In this document: one piece after another, positions 44,201 through 52,508 of the stretch
Layout of the letters: every line of letters begins with the position of its first letter
Position numbering within the stretch: position 1 is the first letter of the stretch
Assembly: GCF_002335745.1 (NCBI RefSeq)
Contig: NZ_NIST01000001.1
Coordinates: 5,102,090-5,166,089, forward strand
DNA from: Evansella halocellulosilytica
GTDB lineage: Bacteria > Bacillota > Bacilli > Bacillales > Salisediminibacteriaceae
Length of the DNA stretch: 64,000 bases
Direction: 5' to 3'
The notes under the pieces: model-generated
Seen by the model: only the letters and a program-made list of their open reading frames with translations
The model's database searches: none
Told to the model about the DNA's origin: nothing
Position numbers and translations under genes: made by a program

Positions 44201-45502
44201 TTAATGTTCCCCATGATCATCTCCTGATAAAGAGACAATTTCCATTTTTTCATCAATAATCCCTTGAACTGTAAAGCTAATGATATCGGTACTTCCAAAT
44301 AAGTAACCATGGTTATATGGCCCTTCTGTTGGGTCATTTTCAAATGCAGGCTTTAGCTTTGCTAAATATTGATAGATATCTTGAGTCAGGTCTCCTTCAT
44401 CAAGCCAAATCATCGGAGCATGTTTTCCTAAGTGAGCAAATGGACTTCCTGGAATTGCGAGTTCAGGAGTAGCCGTAGATGCAAAAGTTAATCCATGTCC
44501 TGGTTCATTTATTCCCCAGCCAAAGCCCGTTCTTTCATCCTCATAAGAAGCAAAGGCTATCGATAGTTCTACTGCTGATTCTCCAGAAATACGTTGAACA
44601 CTCCCGTACTCAGAGAGCTCCTCTTCAATATTTTCAGAGATTTCTTGCTCTGAACCGAGTAGATAAATATGAGCATTTCCATCACGCTTATTCAGTGCTT
44701 CTATTGTTGAATCTGGAATATGATCCCCTACATAAAGAATTGGTTCGTCCATATGAGAAATCCAATTTCCTGCAACGATAGACATATGCTTTGCTGAATC
44801 ATCAAGTGATCCGATGATTACTGACTCTGGTAAGTGACCAACGATATCTGCATAATATTGATCAACCATAGCGGCGAATTCAGCAGGATCATCAGCTGAA
44901 ATTTGTTCGATTTCATAGTCCGCTATTTTCTCCAGCTCTGTTTCCGGCAGGTCACCCATCACGATAATTTCTGTACCTTCAGCATTTCCTAATGGCTGCA
45001 GTCTTTCAATCTCTTGTAAAACTTGATCTGATATTTCACCATCTGTATATAAAAGCGGACCGTCATTCGGGTGATGGACTAACGTTAATGAAGCTAAAGA
45101 ATGCTGCCATGAATCTACTGGAGCTAAAATAACTGTTCCTGGCTGGTTCTCAGCATGTGTCGAAGGCCAAATCGTTTGTGAAGTGAGCACTGAGAATGTA
45201 ACAGGATCATCCTCTCCTATTCTCGTTACGTTTTTAGTATTCTCAACTTGTAAATCATTATTGGCAGAATCATTGAATGATTCAGGAGCTTGTGCTGCCT
45301 CAACTTCAATATCACCTCTTGAATGTTCGTTTTCACCATGCTGGTGATCTCCTTCTTCCTCATGATGCTCTTCTTCGTCAGCATGTTGCTCATCCATATC
45401 ATGATCATTCTTATCATTATGTCCTTCTTGGTCATCTGAACATGCTGCGATAAACATGATTGAAAATAAACACATTACTGTGACAAAACTAAATTTCTTC
45501 AT
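44201..45502 (-). CDS. lipoprotein with His-rich segment and cell-wall-binding-repeat-2-like domain
   Basis: A 433-residue lipoprotein (lipobox FIAAC, Cys21). Residues 24-62 are packed with His, Asp and Glu (HNDKNDHDMDEQHADEEEHH), a likely metal-binding stretch. The remainder has repeated Rossmann-like units such as PESVIIGSLDDSAKHMSIVA and NAHIYLLGSEQEISENIEEE, resembling the cell wall binding repeat 2 family. It is anchored to the outer membrane face and may capture metal. It follows the BNR-type lipoprotein gene by 20 bases. Confidence 0.75.
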   Translation of the reverse strand: MKKFSFVTVMCLFSIMFIAACSDDQEGHNDKNDHDMDEQHADEEEHHEEEGDHQHGENEHSRGDIEVEAAQAPESFNDSANNDLQVENTKNVTRIGEDDPVTFSVLTSQTIWPSTHAENQPGTVILAPVDSWQHSLASLTLVHHPNDGPLLYTDGEISDQVLQEIERLQPLGNAEGTEIIVMGDLPETELEKIADYEIEQISADDPAEFAAMVDQYYADIVGHLPESVIIGSLDDSAKHMSIVAGNWISHMDEPILYVGDHIPDSTIEALNKRDGNAHIYLLGSEQEISENIEEELSEYGSVQRISGESAVELSIAFASYEDERTGFGWGINEPGHGLTFASTATPELAIPGSPFAHLGKHAPMIWLDEGDLTQDIYQYLAKLKPAFENDPTEGPYNHGYLFGSTDIISFTVQGIIDEKMEIVSLSGDDHGEH

Positions 45503-45522
45503 TTGATTAGCTCCTTTTCTAC

Positions 45523-46428
45523 TTATTTAGGTTTTCCATCCTCAACAAGTGTAGTCCACGTTTCACCTAGATCTTCAGACATATAAACAGAGTCCGATGC
45601 TGTTCCGATCACAATTCTTTCTTCGTGCTGATGGTCGACAGTCATTGCCATAACTGGATCATCTGTTGGCAATTCTCCAATAGGCTCCCATGTTTCCCCA
45701 TTGTCTTCGCTAACTATCAAGCCTTCGATTCTCCCAATCCCATGAGCAAGAAGAGTACCATCAGAACGTTGACTTACACTCGTCATCGTTAATTCATTAT
45801 TTAATAAGGTAAAACTCTCACCCTGGTCATCTGACTGGTAAATCCCATCGCCCATACCTGCTAAAATGATCTCAGGATTATTAGGGTCTGATGTAATCGT
45901 ATATAACTCATTAAATCTGCCCTCAATCCCATTTGCTGAAGCAATATTCCATTTTTCTCCGCCATCTGTTGATACTGATAACTGTTGATTATAGGCGTCA
46001 AATCCGTAAATGAAATCCGAATTCCCTTCATTCACTTCAATTAAATGAAAGTCAACTTCTCCATATAGTGATTTGAAGTCCCAAGTTTCCCCTTGATCCT
46101 CACTAACCATAAACCCTAAAGGATCTTTGAATTTTTCAAGGTCATGCGGATGACCACTAGTTAAAAAAACGTTATCTGCTGTAATTGAAAATCCCATAAA
46201 ATCGTGGTGATCATCGGCTGTTCCTTGCCACTGCATCTCATTCGTATGAACATCAATTTTTAGGAGGCCATGGTGAGTCCCGATAAATAGTTCACCATCA
46301 CTTTCCCTGTCAAAAGCCATATCGTGAATATGTGTAATCGAATCTACTTCATTTGTTTCACTTGCTCCATTTGAGCAACCTACTAAAAACAACAACATAC
46401 TGGATAATAAGAAAACAACAATTTTCAA
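45523..46428 (-). CDS. BNR-repeat (F510_1955-like) lipoprotein
   Basis: A 301-residue lipoprotein (lipobox FLVGC, Cys18) with beta-propeller BNR repeats: SEDQGETWDFK, STDGGEKWNIA, SDDQGESFTLL, SEDNGETWEPI and SEDLGETWTTL. Extra His at HIHDMAF and DDHHDFMGF. Similar sialidase-fold lipoproteins are found near metal-related genes in Bacillaceae. It probably binds or senses something at the surface; no catalytic site is evident. Confidence 0.8.
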   Translation of the reverse strand: MKIVVFLLSSMLLFLVGCSNGASETNEVDSITHIHDMAFDRESDGELFIGTHHGLLKIDVHTNEMQWQGTADDHHDFMGFSITADNVFLTSGHPHDLEKFKDPLGFMVSEDQGETWDFKSLYGEVDFHLIEVNEGNSDFIYGFDAYNQQLSVSTDGGEKWNIASANGIEGRFNELYTITSDPNNPEIILAGMGDGIYQSDDQGESFTLLNNELTMTSVSQRSDGTLLAHGIGRIEGLIVSEDNGETWEPIGELPTDDPVMAMTVDHQHEERIVIGTASDSVYMSEDLGETWTTLVEDGKPK

Positions 46429-46500
46429 CTTTCTCTCTCCTTCACAAACAGTTAATAACTAGCTTTTTAAAGAAACAGTCATATCACTTTCTATTTTCCT

Positions 46501-46911
46501 CTAAGCCTTCTGTATTCTATGATGCCCGTAAACATCTTTAAGGCAATTCTCATCTATTATAGAATCTGACTTCTTTACAAAAACAGCCGTTCTATCGTTC
46601 GTATAGTAAATATGAAATTGATCCGCTTTTTTTACGTTTAAATAATATCTCAATTCAGCTGGAATGGTGATCATATTTCTTTCATTTACGACAATCTTAT
46701 TATCAGGCGTATCATGCTTAACTTTTCTTAGTATGAATGCTTCATGGTTCTCTGATAGTCCAATATTGATAAGTTCTCCGGCTCCAATCCCTAGTTTCTT
46801 TCTAATAAACTTCGGAATCGTAATCATATAACCGTTAGAAACAGAGCATGTCACATTCGTATCAATTACATTTGTTCGTTCAAGTTGAACAGTATAGTGC
46901 ATTGTTTTCAT
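46501..46911 (-). CDS. AbrB/SpoVT-like protein with two DNA-binding hairpins
   Basis: A 136-residue protein with two swapped-hairpin domains: SNGYMITIPKFIRKKLGIGA at residues 25-44 and NERNMITIPAELRYYLNV at 76-93. Most AbrB-like regulators have one and dimerise; here two are fused, so a monomer may act as a built-in dimer. It is upstream of the two lipoprotein genes and may regulate them. Confidence 0.8.
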   Translation of the reverse strand: MKTMHYTVQLERTNVIDTNVTCSVSNGYMITIPKFIRKKLGIGAGELINIGLSENHEAFILRKVKHDTPDNKIVVNERNMITIPAELRYYLNVKKADQFHIYYTNDRTAVFVKKSDSIIDENCLKDVYGHHRIQKA

Positions 46912-47096
46912 CGATCATCACCTCATTTAATTTTCAGTCATCAATGTCATTTCTGCACTGTTGTCTATTGTAATGATATTTTTTGTAGTTTTTGTGAAGT
47001 TGTCAGCATCAACATAAATGGGCTGATCTCCACAAATAAGGGAAAATTAACTTACCGCCTAGTCCTATTGAGAAAACCTTAGTTGAAGGAAGAAGA

Positions 47097-47222
47097 CACT
47101 ATGAATGCAAACGAAGTGCAGCACGAGTAGATGTCGCACATGTCCTCTGGAGTGCAAGCGAGTGTTTTATGAACAATCAACCCCATAAAAAATGGCTCTC
47201 ACCAAACGGTGAGGGCCATTCT
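47097..47222 (-). repeat. dispersed repeat with terminator hairpin, right inverted copy
   Basis: The core 47097-47166 is the inverted counterpart of 44039-44107. The hairpin GGCTCTCACC / GGTGAGGGCC at 47194-47217, with TTTTTT on the minus strand, is the terminator of the kinase gene. Together with the left copy it brackets the AbrB and lipoprotein genes. 46912-47096 shows only AT-rich sequence. Confidence 0.8.
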
Positions 47223-47263
47223 TATTGACTAGGTTTTGCCTAACCACTAAATTAAATTCTTTT

Positions 47264-48700
47264 CTATAAATAATTATTTTGGTGTAATGGAATGTGGATG
47301 AAAAATGTCGTCCCAACTCCGAGAGTACTTTTAACATCAACGGTTCCTCCATGAGCTTCGACAATTTCCTGAACAATTGCCAAACCTAAGCCAGTCCCAC
47401 TATCCTCTTGTTTTCTAGCTTGGTCCGCTTTATAAAATCGTTCCCAAATGTATGGTAAATCCTTTTCTGATATCCCTGAACCAGTATCCTGCACCGAAAG
47501 GATTACTTCATCTTTTTTCTTTTTTAAAGAGAGATTGATTTCCCCGCCATTTGGTGTATATCGTATTGCGTTTTCGATCATATTGATTAACGCTTGTTCC
47601 ATTCGATAAGCATCTAAGTTCACATACAGTTCTCGGCAGTCTTCCTCAGGTAATCGTAATTGATGTTTAATTGATTTCTGATCAAACATTAGTACCCTTG
47701 TTTGATAAAGATCAGTGAGCCATGCGCATATAGGTACTTTCTCTTGATTTAGTTTAATCTTTCCTTGTTCTAATTTTGTGAGTAAAAACAAGTCACTGAC
47801 AAGCTGCTCGATTCGATTCGCTTCTTGATAGATGACTTCTAAATTACGCTTTATCTCTGCTTCGTCAATCTCAGGAGTTTCCTTCATTACCGCTGAGTAT
47901 CCTTTTATGTAAGTAATAGGGGTGCGGAGGTCATGAGAAATGTTCGAAATAAAGTGTCTTCTTGACTCCCGATATTCTTTTAACTGATTTGTCATGGATT
48001 GAATGCTTGTCGCTAAATGAGCGACCTCATCCTCACCGGAAATATTTAAGTGAATATCAAAGTCCCCATCAGCTATCTTTTTTGTCGTTTCACTAATATG
48101 ATTCAATGGGTCAGAAATTCTTTTACTTAAATAATTCGTAAAAGCTACACCGACTCCGAATGTAATACCTCCCATAAGGACTAGTAATAAAAGAAGCTTG
48201 ATCCTTGCATAGTTAAATTCCCCTGTATCTTGATCGAGGAACACGTATCCAATAATTTCTTGATCGTCACGACTAATCGGAGTTATTGCCCGGATGTGCG
48301 GAATATGAAAAAAAATAGATGACTCTACACGATCGATAAAAGGTTCATTTTCGAAGTTTCTTTCTTCAAAGTGATCATTTATCCAGTTTACATATTGATT
48401 AATTCGCTCGTCAGGAATGCTTTCTGACGCATAATTTAATGTTAGATCGTCATTCAAAAGCATTAAATGACTCTTTTTATCTGTTTCTAACTCATCTATG
48501 TATTCGATAATCGTTTGATCCGCATCAGTTTTCAATAGATTGGCGTGGGCTGTAACTCTGCCTTCTACTTCGTGTTCTAAATGATTTTGATAAAAAGACT
48601 TCGTAATCCAATTCGCTCCACTTATAAGCAAAATGACAAAAATGAAGAGAATGACTAATACTAATAGCGTTATTCGATTTGCAAGATTTTTAGGTAGCAT
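47264..48700 (-). CDS. sensor histidine kinase (two-component)
   Basis: About 478 residues: two helices (residues 10-30 and 165-190) around an extracellular sensor domain, HAMP (about 195-245), HisKA with SHDLRTPITYIKGY (phospho-His near 255) and HATPase_c with NMIENAIRYTPNGGEI, DTGSGISEKDLP and GTGLGLAIV. The ATG at 48700 is better placed after AAGAAGG than the one at 48706. It is 26 bases downstream of its response regulator. Signal unknown. Confidence 0.93.
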   Translation of the reverse strand: MLPKNLANRITLLVLVILFIFVILLISGANWITKSFYQNHLEHEVEGRVTAHANLLKTDADQTIIEYIDELETDKKSHLMLLNDDLTLNYASESIPDERINQYVNWINDHFEERNFENEPFIDRVESSIFFHIPHIRAITPISRDDQEIIGYVFLDQDTGEFNYARIKLLLLLVLMGGITFGVGVAFTNYLSKRISDPLNHISETTKKIADGDFDIHLNISGEDEVAHLATSIQSMTNQLKEYRESRRHFISNISHDLRTPITYIKGYSAVMKETPEIDEAEIKRNLEVIYQEANRIEQLVSDLFLLTKLEQGKIKLNQEKVPICAWLTDLYQTRVLMFDQKSIKHQLRLPEEDCRELYVNLDAYRMEQALINMIENAIRYTPNGGEINLSLKKKKDEVILSVQDTGSGISEKDLPYIWERFYKADQARKQEDSGTGLGLAIVQEIVEAHGGTVDVKSTLGVGTTFFIHIPLHQNNYL

Positions 48701-48726
48701 GTACATCCTTCTTTCTCCTATTCATC

Positions 48727-49416
48727 TTACTCATTTGCTTCCGGAATCTTATAGCCGACGCCCCATACTGTTTCTAAGATCGTTTTATGATACCCTTGTT
48801 CATTGAGCTTTTCTCGAATATTTTTCACATGAGTGTCAACTGTCCGGTTATCTCCTTCATAATCAATCCCCCACTCCAATTCAAGAAGCATTTCTCGGCT
48901 GTATACTCTGCCTCGATGACTTGCGAGACGATAAAAAATTTGAAACTCCTTTTTTGTTAATGGTATGGTTCGATTCTGATATGAAACATGAAAACTATCA
49001 GGCTGAAAAAGAAGCCCTTCTACTGTATACGTGTTTAATTTAATTTTTTTAAATCTGCGTAAAACAGATTCTACTCTTGCTGCAAGTTCCTTAGGTTCAA
49101 AAGGTTTTACAATATAATCATCTGCGCCGAGTCTTAAGCCTTCAACTACTCGTTCAGTATCTCCTAAAGCAGATAACAAAATGACTGGAACTTGGTTCTC
49201 TATTTCATTTTGCATCGATTTCAACAATTCAAATCCATCTTTTTCTGGCATCATAATGTCTAAAATAATCAGGTCATAACTGTGATCCATCATTTTATCG
49301 AAAGCTTCTTCACCATTTGCTGCTTCATCGATCTTAAAGTCATAAGTCTTAAGGCAAAATTTTAATAAATTCCTCATTTCCTGCTCATCATCTACTACTA
49401 AGATGTGATTACTCAT
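48727..49416 (-). CDS. OmpR/PhoB-type response regulator
   Basis: About 229 residues: receiver domain (HILVVDDEQEMRNLL, phospho-Asp in DLIILDIMMPEKDG near residue 52, Lys in DYIVKPF) and a winged-helix DNA-binding domain (LELEWGIDYEGDNRTVDTHV). AAGGTGGAG precedes the ATG at 49416. It partners the downstream kinase. It is not close enough to PhoP or ResD by eye to name. Confidence 0.93.
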   Translation of the reverse strand: MSNHILVVDDEQEMRNLLKFCLKTYDFKIDEAANGEEAFDKMMDHSYDLIILDIMMPEKDGFELLKSMQNEIENQVPVILLSALGDTERVVEGLRLGADDYIVKPFEPKELAARVESVLRRFKKIKLNTYTVEGLLFQPDSFHVSYQNRTIPLTKKEFQIFYRLASHRGRVYSREMLLELEWGIDYEGDNRTVDTHVKNIREKLNEQGYHKTILETVWGVGYKIPEANE

Positions 49417-49535
49417 ATACTCCACCTTCTTTATTCACCGTCATAAAAATAATCTATTCTCGATATTATAAAACAAAATTTTGAAGAAATAATGAAGCGA
49501 GCCTCTATCTCATTTTTTAATATAACACTAATAAG

Positions 49536-49815
49536 TGCGTGTTCAAAAAGGAGGACAAAAAGTGGCACGAGCGTCACATCACGAGCTGCCACATGAGTGT
49601 GGTGACTTTGGCATTCCCCCAGGACGCGGGGTTTTAGCCGAGGGTCCTATCTAGCGAGTTGTTCGACGGACAGGACGTCCTAATGCCGGACATGCCACAG
49701 GATGTGGCGTTTTGTCCGGTTGACGGATATACTACAAAGATTAGCTTGTAGAGGAAGGACAGAGTTTTTCAAGGCGACGAAGTTTTGAGCAGCGGAGCGT
49801 ATGGTGTTCATATCC
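49536..49815 (+). repeat. dispersed repeat, long form
   Basis: About 280 bases starting GCGTGTTCAAAAAGGAGGAC and ending GAGCGTATGGTGTTCAT. The middle (49569-49687) aligns with the minus strand of 12093-12209, and both ends align with the short form at 36388-36523. It contains TCACATCACGAGCTGCCACA, AGGACGCGGGGTTTTAGCC and the inverted pair around ATGCCGGACATGCCACAGG. No open frame spans it. Confidence 0.8.
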
Positions 49816-49825
49816 ACATAAAAAA

Positions 49826-49858
49826 GAAGATGCTCACCTCTTAATTGGGAACACCTTC
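49826..49858 (-). terminator. Rho-independent terminator
   Basis: On the minus strand GAAGGTGTTCCC pairs with GGTGAGCATCTTC (two G-U pairs, one mismatch), then TTTTTT. It is a second stop for transcripts coming through the repeat array from phnE. Confidence 0.65.
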
Positions 49859-49887
49859 GTTAAAACACTTTCGTCGTAATAACCTCT

Positions 49888-50050
49888 TGGTTCGTCGCAA
49901 CTTCTCTACGGTTTGGCGCAACTTCTATTCACGTTGACGCAACTTCTCTACAATTTGACGCAACTTCTATTCACGTTGACGCAACTTCTCTACGATTTGA
50001 CGCAACTTCTCTACGATTTGACGCAACTTCTCCGCATTTCTTCGCAACAT
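49888..50050 (+). repeat. 21-bp tandem array B, eight units
   Basis: GCAAC recurs at 49897, 49918, 49939, 49960, 49981, 50002, 50023 and 50044, exactly every 21 bases. The unit TTTGACGCAACTTCTCTACG is the same family as array A (TTGACGCAACTTC core). Two variants of the tail, CTCTACGAT and TATTCACG, alternate in the middle. Confidence 0.95.
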
Positions 50051-50052
50051 CC

Positions 50053-50082
50053 AAAAAATGCAGTAATGATAACCATCACTGC
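50053..50082 (-). terminator. Terminator of the phn operon
   Basis: GCAGTGATG and CATTACTGC pair with one mismatch across GTTAT, followed by TTTTTT on the minus strand, directly after the last permease gene. Confidence 0.85.
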
Positions 50083-50084
50083 AC

Positions 50085-50885
50085 TTATTTAAATGCTTTT
50101 GCTGTTCCCATCTCTGACCAGTTTTTTAAAACGCGTGTAAACATTTCCGAACCGAGTACAATGAGGAATATGACAATCGTAATGCCGAGCATTTCATTGT
50201 ATGCCATGATTTGCGAGGCACGGACTAATTCCCAGCCAATTCCACCGGCACCGACAATCCCTAATACAGCCGCATAGCGAATGTTAATATCAAAGCGAAA
50301 AACCGACCAAGTAATAAAAATACTCGAAATACTCGGGAATACACCTTGCATTATCACTTGGAACTTCCCTCCACCAGTTGCTTTGATCGCTTCAATCGTA
50401 CCTTTTTCAACTTCTTCGATTGTTTCAGCATACACTTTGACGAGCATTCCGATACTATTTACCGCTAATGCTAATATTCCCGGTGTTGGACCAAGTCCTA
50501 CAGCGACAATAAAAAGTAGTGCCCAAATTAAAGCTGGAATTGATCTTACTAATGCTGCAAAACCTTTGACAGCATTAGTAATTGTCCAATGTGGAGAAAG
50601 ATTTTTTGCAGCAAATATCGATAAAACGAGCGAAAATATAATCCCCCAGAACGTACCGAGAACCGCTATTTGCAACGATTCAAGTGCTGCACTTCCGATT
50701 CGAATCGAATCATAGATTTCAGGTGGAAACATTCCGTTTGTTACTCGCTGAAGTCGTGATGTGCTTTCCAACAGCCGTTGCGGCCCAATCCCTAACTGAA
50801 TAATACTGAAAATGAAAAAGAAAACGCCTAAGCCGATTATCAGTAAGAGGTTGATCCGTTTCTTTTGTTGATGATACTGCTTCAT
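50085..50885 (-). CDS. phnE: phosphonate-type ABC permease (PhnE), second copy
   Basis: A 266-residue permease with six helices. The EAA-type loop is near residue 160 (ETIEEVEKGTIEAIKATGGG) and AAVLGIVGAGGIGWEL is the PhnE C-terminal signature. It overlaps the preceding permease gene by four bases and pairs with it as a heterodimeric channel. Confidence 0.9.
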   Translation of the reverse strand: MKQYHQQKKRINLLLIIGLGVFFFIFSIIQLGIGPQRLLESTSRLQRVTNGMFPPEIYDSIRIGSAALESLQIAVLGTFWGIIFSLVLSIFAAKNLSPHWTITNAVKGFAALVRSIPALIWALLFIVAVGLGPTPGILALAVNSIGMLVKVYAETIEEVEKGTIEAIKATGGGKFQVIMQGVFPSISSIFITWSVFRFDINIRYAAVLGIVGAGGIGWELVRASQIMAYNEMLGITIVIFLIVLGSEMFTRVLKNWSEMGTAKAFK

Positions 50886-51739
50886 ATAATCTTCTCCCTA
50901 ATTTTTGCTGTCACATATTCTACACATACGATCATGAGAAAAATGATCAAAATACCTGTTGCTGCCTGTTCATATTGGAAGAGACTAATCCTTCCCTCAA
51001 GAGCATAGCCGATACCGCCTGCTCCAACGACGCCAAGAATTGCTGCTTCACGAATATTCAAATCCATCTTATATAAAGACCATGTTACAAAACTGCTTTT
51101 AAATTGCGGCCAAACGGCTTGCCCTATAATCGCAAACCATCCTGCACCTGTTGAGCGGATCGCTTCTATTTGTTTTTCATCGATTTCCTCTAAAATATCT
51201 GCGAAAGCTTTCCCTAATATCCCTACTCCAGATAATCCGAGAGCGATCGTCCCAGCCATAGGACCGAGGCCGATACCAACGACTAAAAGAATTCCCCACA
51301 CGATTGCAGGTACAGATCGAACGAATGCAATGACAGCTCTTGAAAGAAAAGCAATGATTGGGTGAAAGGATAAATTTCTCGCTGCCATTAAGCCAAAAAA
51401 AATCGAAAAAATGACCGACATGATCATTCCTGTATAACTCATATAAAGTGTATCTAAAGCAGGACCGATAAACTGTCCAATCGCCTGAAAATCTGGCGGT
51501 AAAAAGTCTTGATAAATAAATTCTGTGATATTCGTAAAACCGTAGACGATATCCATAAGCTGAAAACTTGTGCCGACCCAAGACCAGACTACTAAAGCTA
51601 ATAACGTAAACCAAATAAGTAAACGATTGATCATAATCGTTTTCATTCCGGACTTGTAAGATACGAATAAATGCTCTTCGAGGCTCTGCTCCTCTTTTCG
51701 TGGTTCTCTCTCGTATTTTCCCTTTAAAGGCAAAGCCAT
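50882..51739 (-). CDS. phnE: phosphonate-type ABC permease (PhnE), first copy
   Basis: A 285-residue permease; residues 1-35 are a charged cytoplasmic tail absent from the second copy. Loop FADILEEIDEKQIEAIRSTG and AAILGVVGAGGIGYALE are family motifs. Two different permeases plus one ATPase and one binding protein make a complete importer. Confidence 0.9.
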   Translation of the reverse strand: MALPLKGKYEREPRKEEQSLEEHLFVSYKSGMKTIMINRLLIWFTLLALVVWSWVGTSFQLMDIVYGFTNITEFIYQDFLPPDFQAIGQFIGPALDTLYMSYTGMIMSVIFSIFFGLMAARNLSFHPIIAFLSRAVIAFVRSVPAIVWGILLVVGIGLGPMAGTIALGLSGVGILGKAFADILEEIDEKQIEAIRSTGAGWFAIIGQAVWPQFKSSFVTWSLYKMDLNIREAAILGVVGAGGIGYALEGRISLFQYEQAATGILIIFLMIVCVEYVTAKIREKII

Positions 51740-51753
51740 TTTTCGTCACCAAC

Positions 51754-52497
51754 TTATTGATAAATTTGCTCAATACTTGTTTTCGTTAATGTATGCGGCG
51801 GACCGTCAAAGACAATTTCTCCACGGTTAATTGCAATCACTCTATCTGCAAAATCCTTGGCGATCTCTACTTGATGAAGATTGATTAATGTTGTAATCCC
51901 CTCTTCAACACTAATGCTTTTCAAATCGTGCATCACTTTTTCAGAAGATGATGGGTCGAGACTCGCGATTGGCTCATCTGCAAGAATTAATGAAGGCTTT
52001 TGCGCTAAAGCTCGAGCAATCCCAACTCTCTGTTGTTGTCCCCCGCTCAATTCATCAGCTCGTTTAAAAGCATGTTCTTCAAGTCCAACTTTTCTTAATA
52101 GAGCTAAAGCTTCTCTTGTGTCATTTTCAGTAAATAGCCCAAGCCCTCCTCTAAGCCAAAATGTATAGCCAAGACGGCCGTGAAGGACATTTTTTACTGC
52201 AGGAACTCGTTTAATTAAGTTAAAGTGTTGAAATATCATGCCGATTTGTCTTCTCATTTCCTTAAGCTTTCTACCCTTAGCAGTGACAATATCAGTACGA
52301 TTAAATACTATTTTTCCACTCGACGGTTCCTCCAAGCGGTTAATACAGCGGAGAAACGTACTTTTCCCCGCTCCGCTCGGTCCAATCACTGCGACAAGTT
52401 CTCCCCGTTTAATCGTGACAGAAAGAGATTTAATCGCTTCTGTTCCATCACCGTAGACCTTTTTTAACTCTTCTATTTTTAATAATTCGCCCATCAT
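51754..52497 (-). CDS. phnC: phosphonate-type ABC transporter ATPase (PhnC)
   Basis: About 247 residues: Walker A GPSGAGKST near residue 39, Q-loop FQHFNLI, signature LSGGQQQR and Walker B LILADEPIASLDP. The ATG at 52497 is six bases beyond AAGGCGG; an ATG at 52503 is too close. It energises uptake through the PhnE pair. Confidence 0.93.
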   Translation of the reverse strand: MMGELLKIEELKKVYGDGTEAIKSLSVTIKRGELVAVIGPSGAGKSTFLRCINRLEEPSSGKIVFNRTDIVTAKGRKLKEMRRQIGMIFQHFNLIKRVPAVKNVLHGRLGYTFWLRGGLGLFTENDTREALALLRKVGLEEHAFKRADELSGGQQQRVGIARALAQKPSLILADEPIASLDPSSSEKVMHDLKSISVEEGITTLINLHQVEIAKDFADRVIAINRGEIVFDGPPHTLTKTSIEQIYQ

Positions 52498-52508
52498 GCT
52501 CATCCGCC

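Noticed and set aside
47264-49416. PhoPR or ResDE identity for the two-component pair
   Set aside because: Domain layout fits many OmpR-type pairs. Nearness to phn genes is not evidence enough, and a repeat-filled gap separates them.
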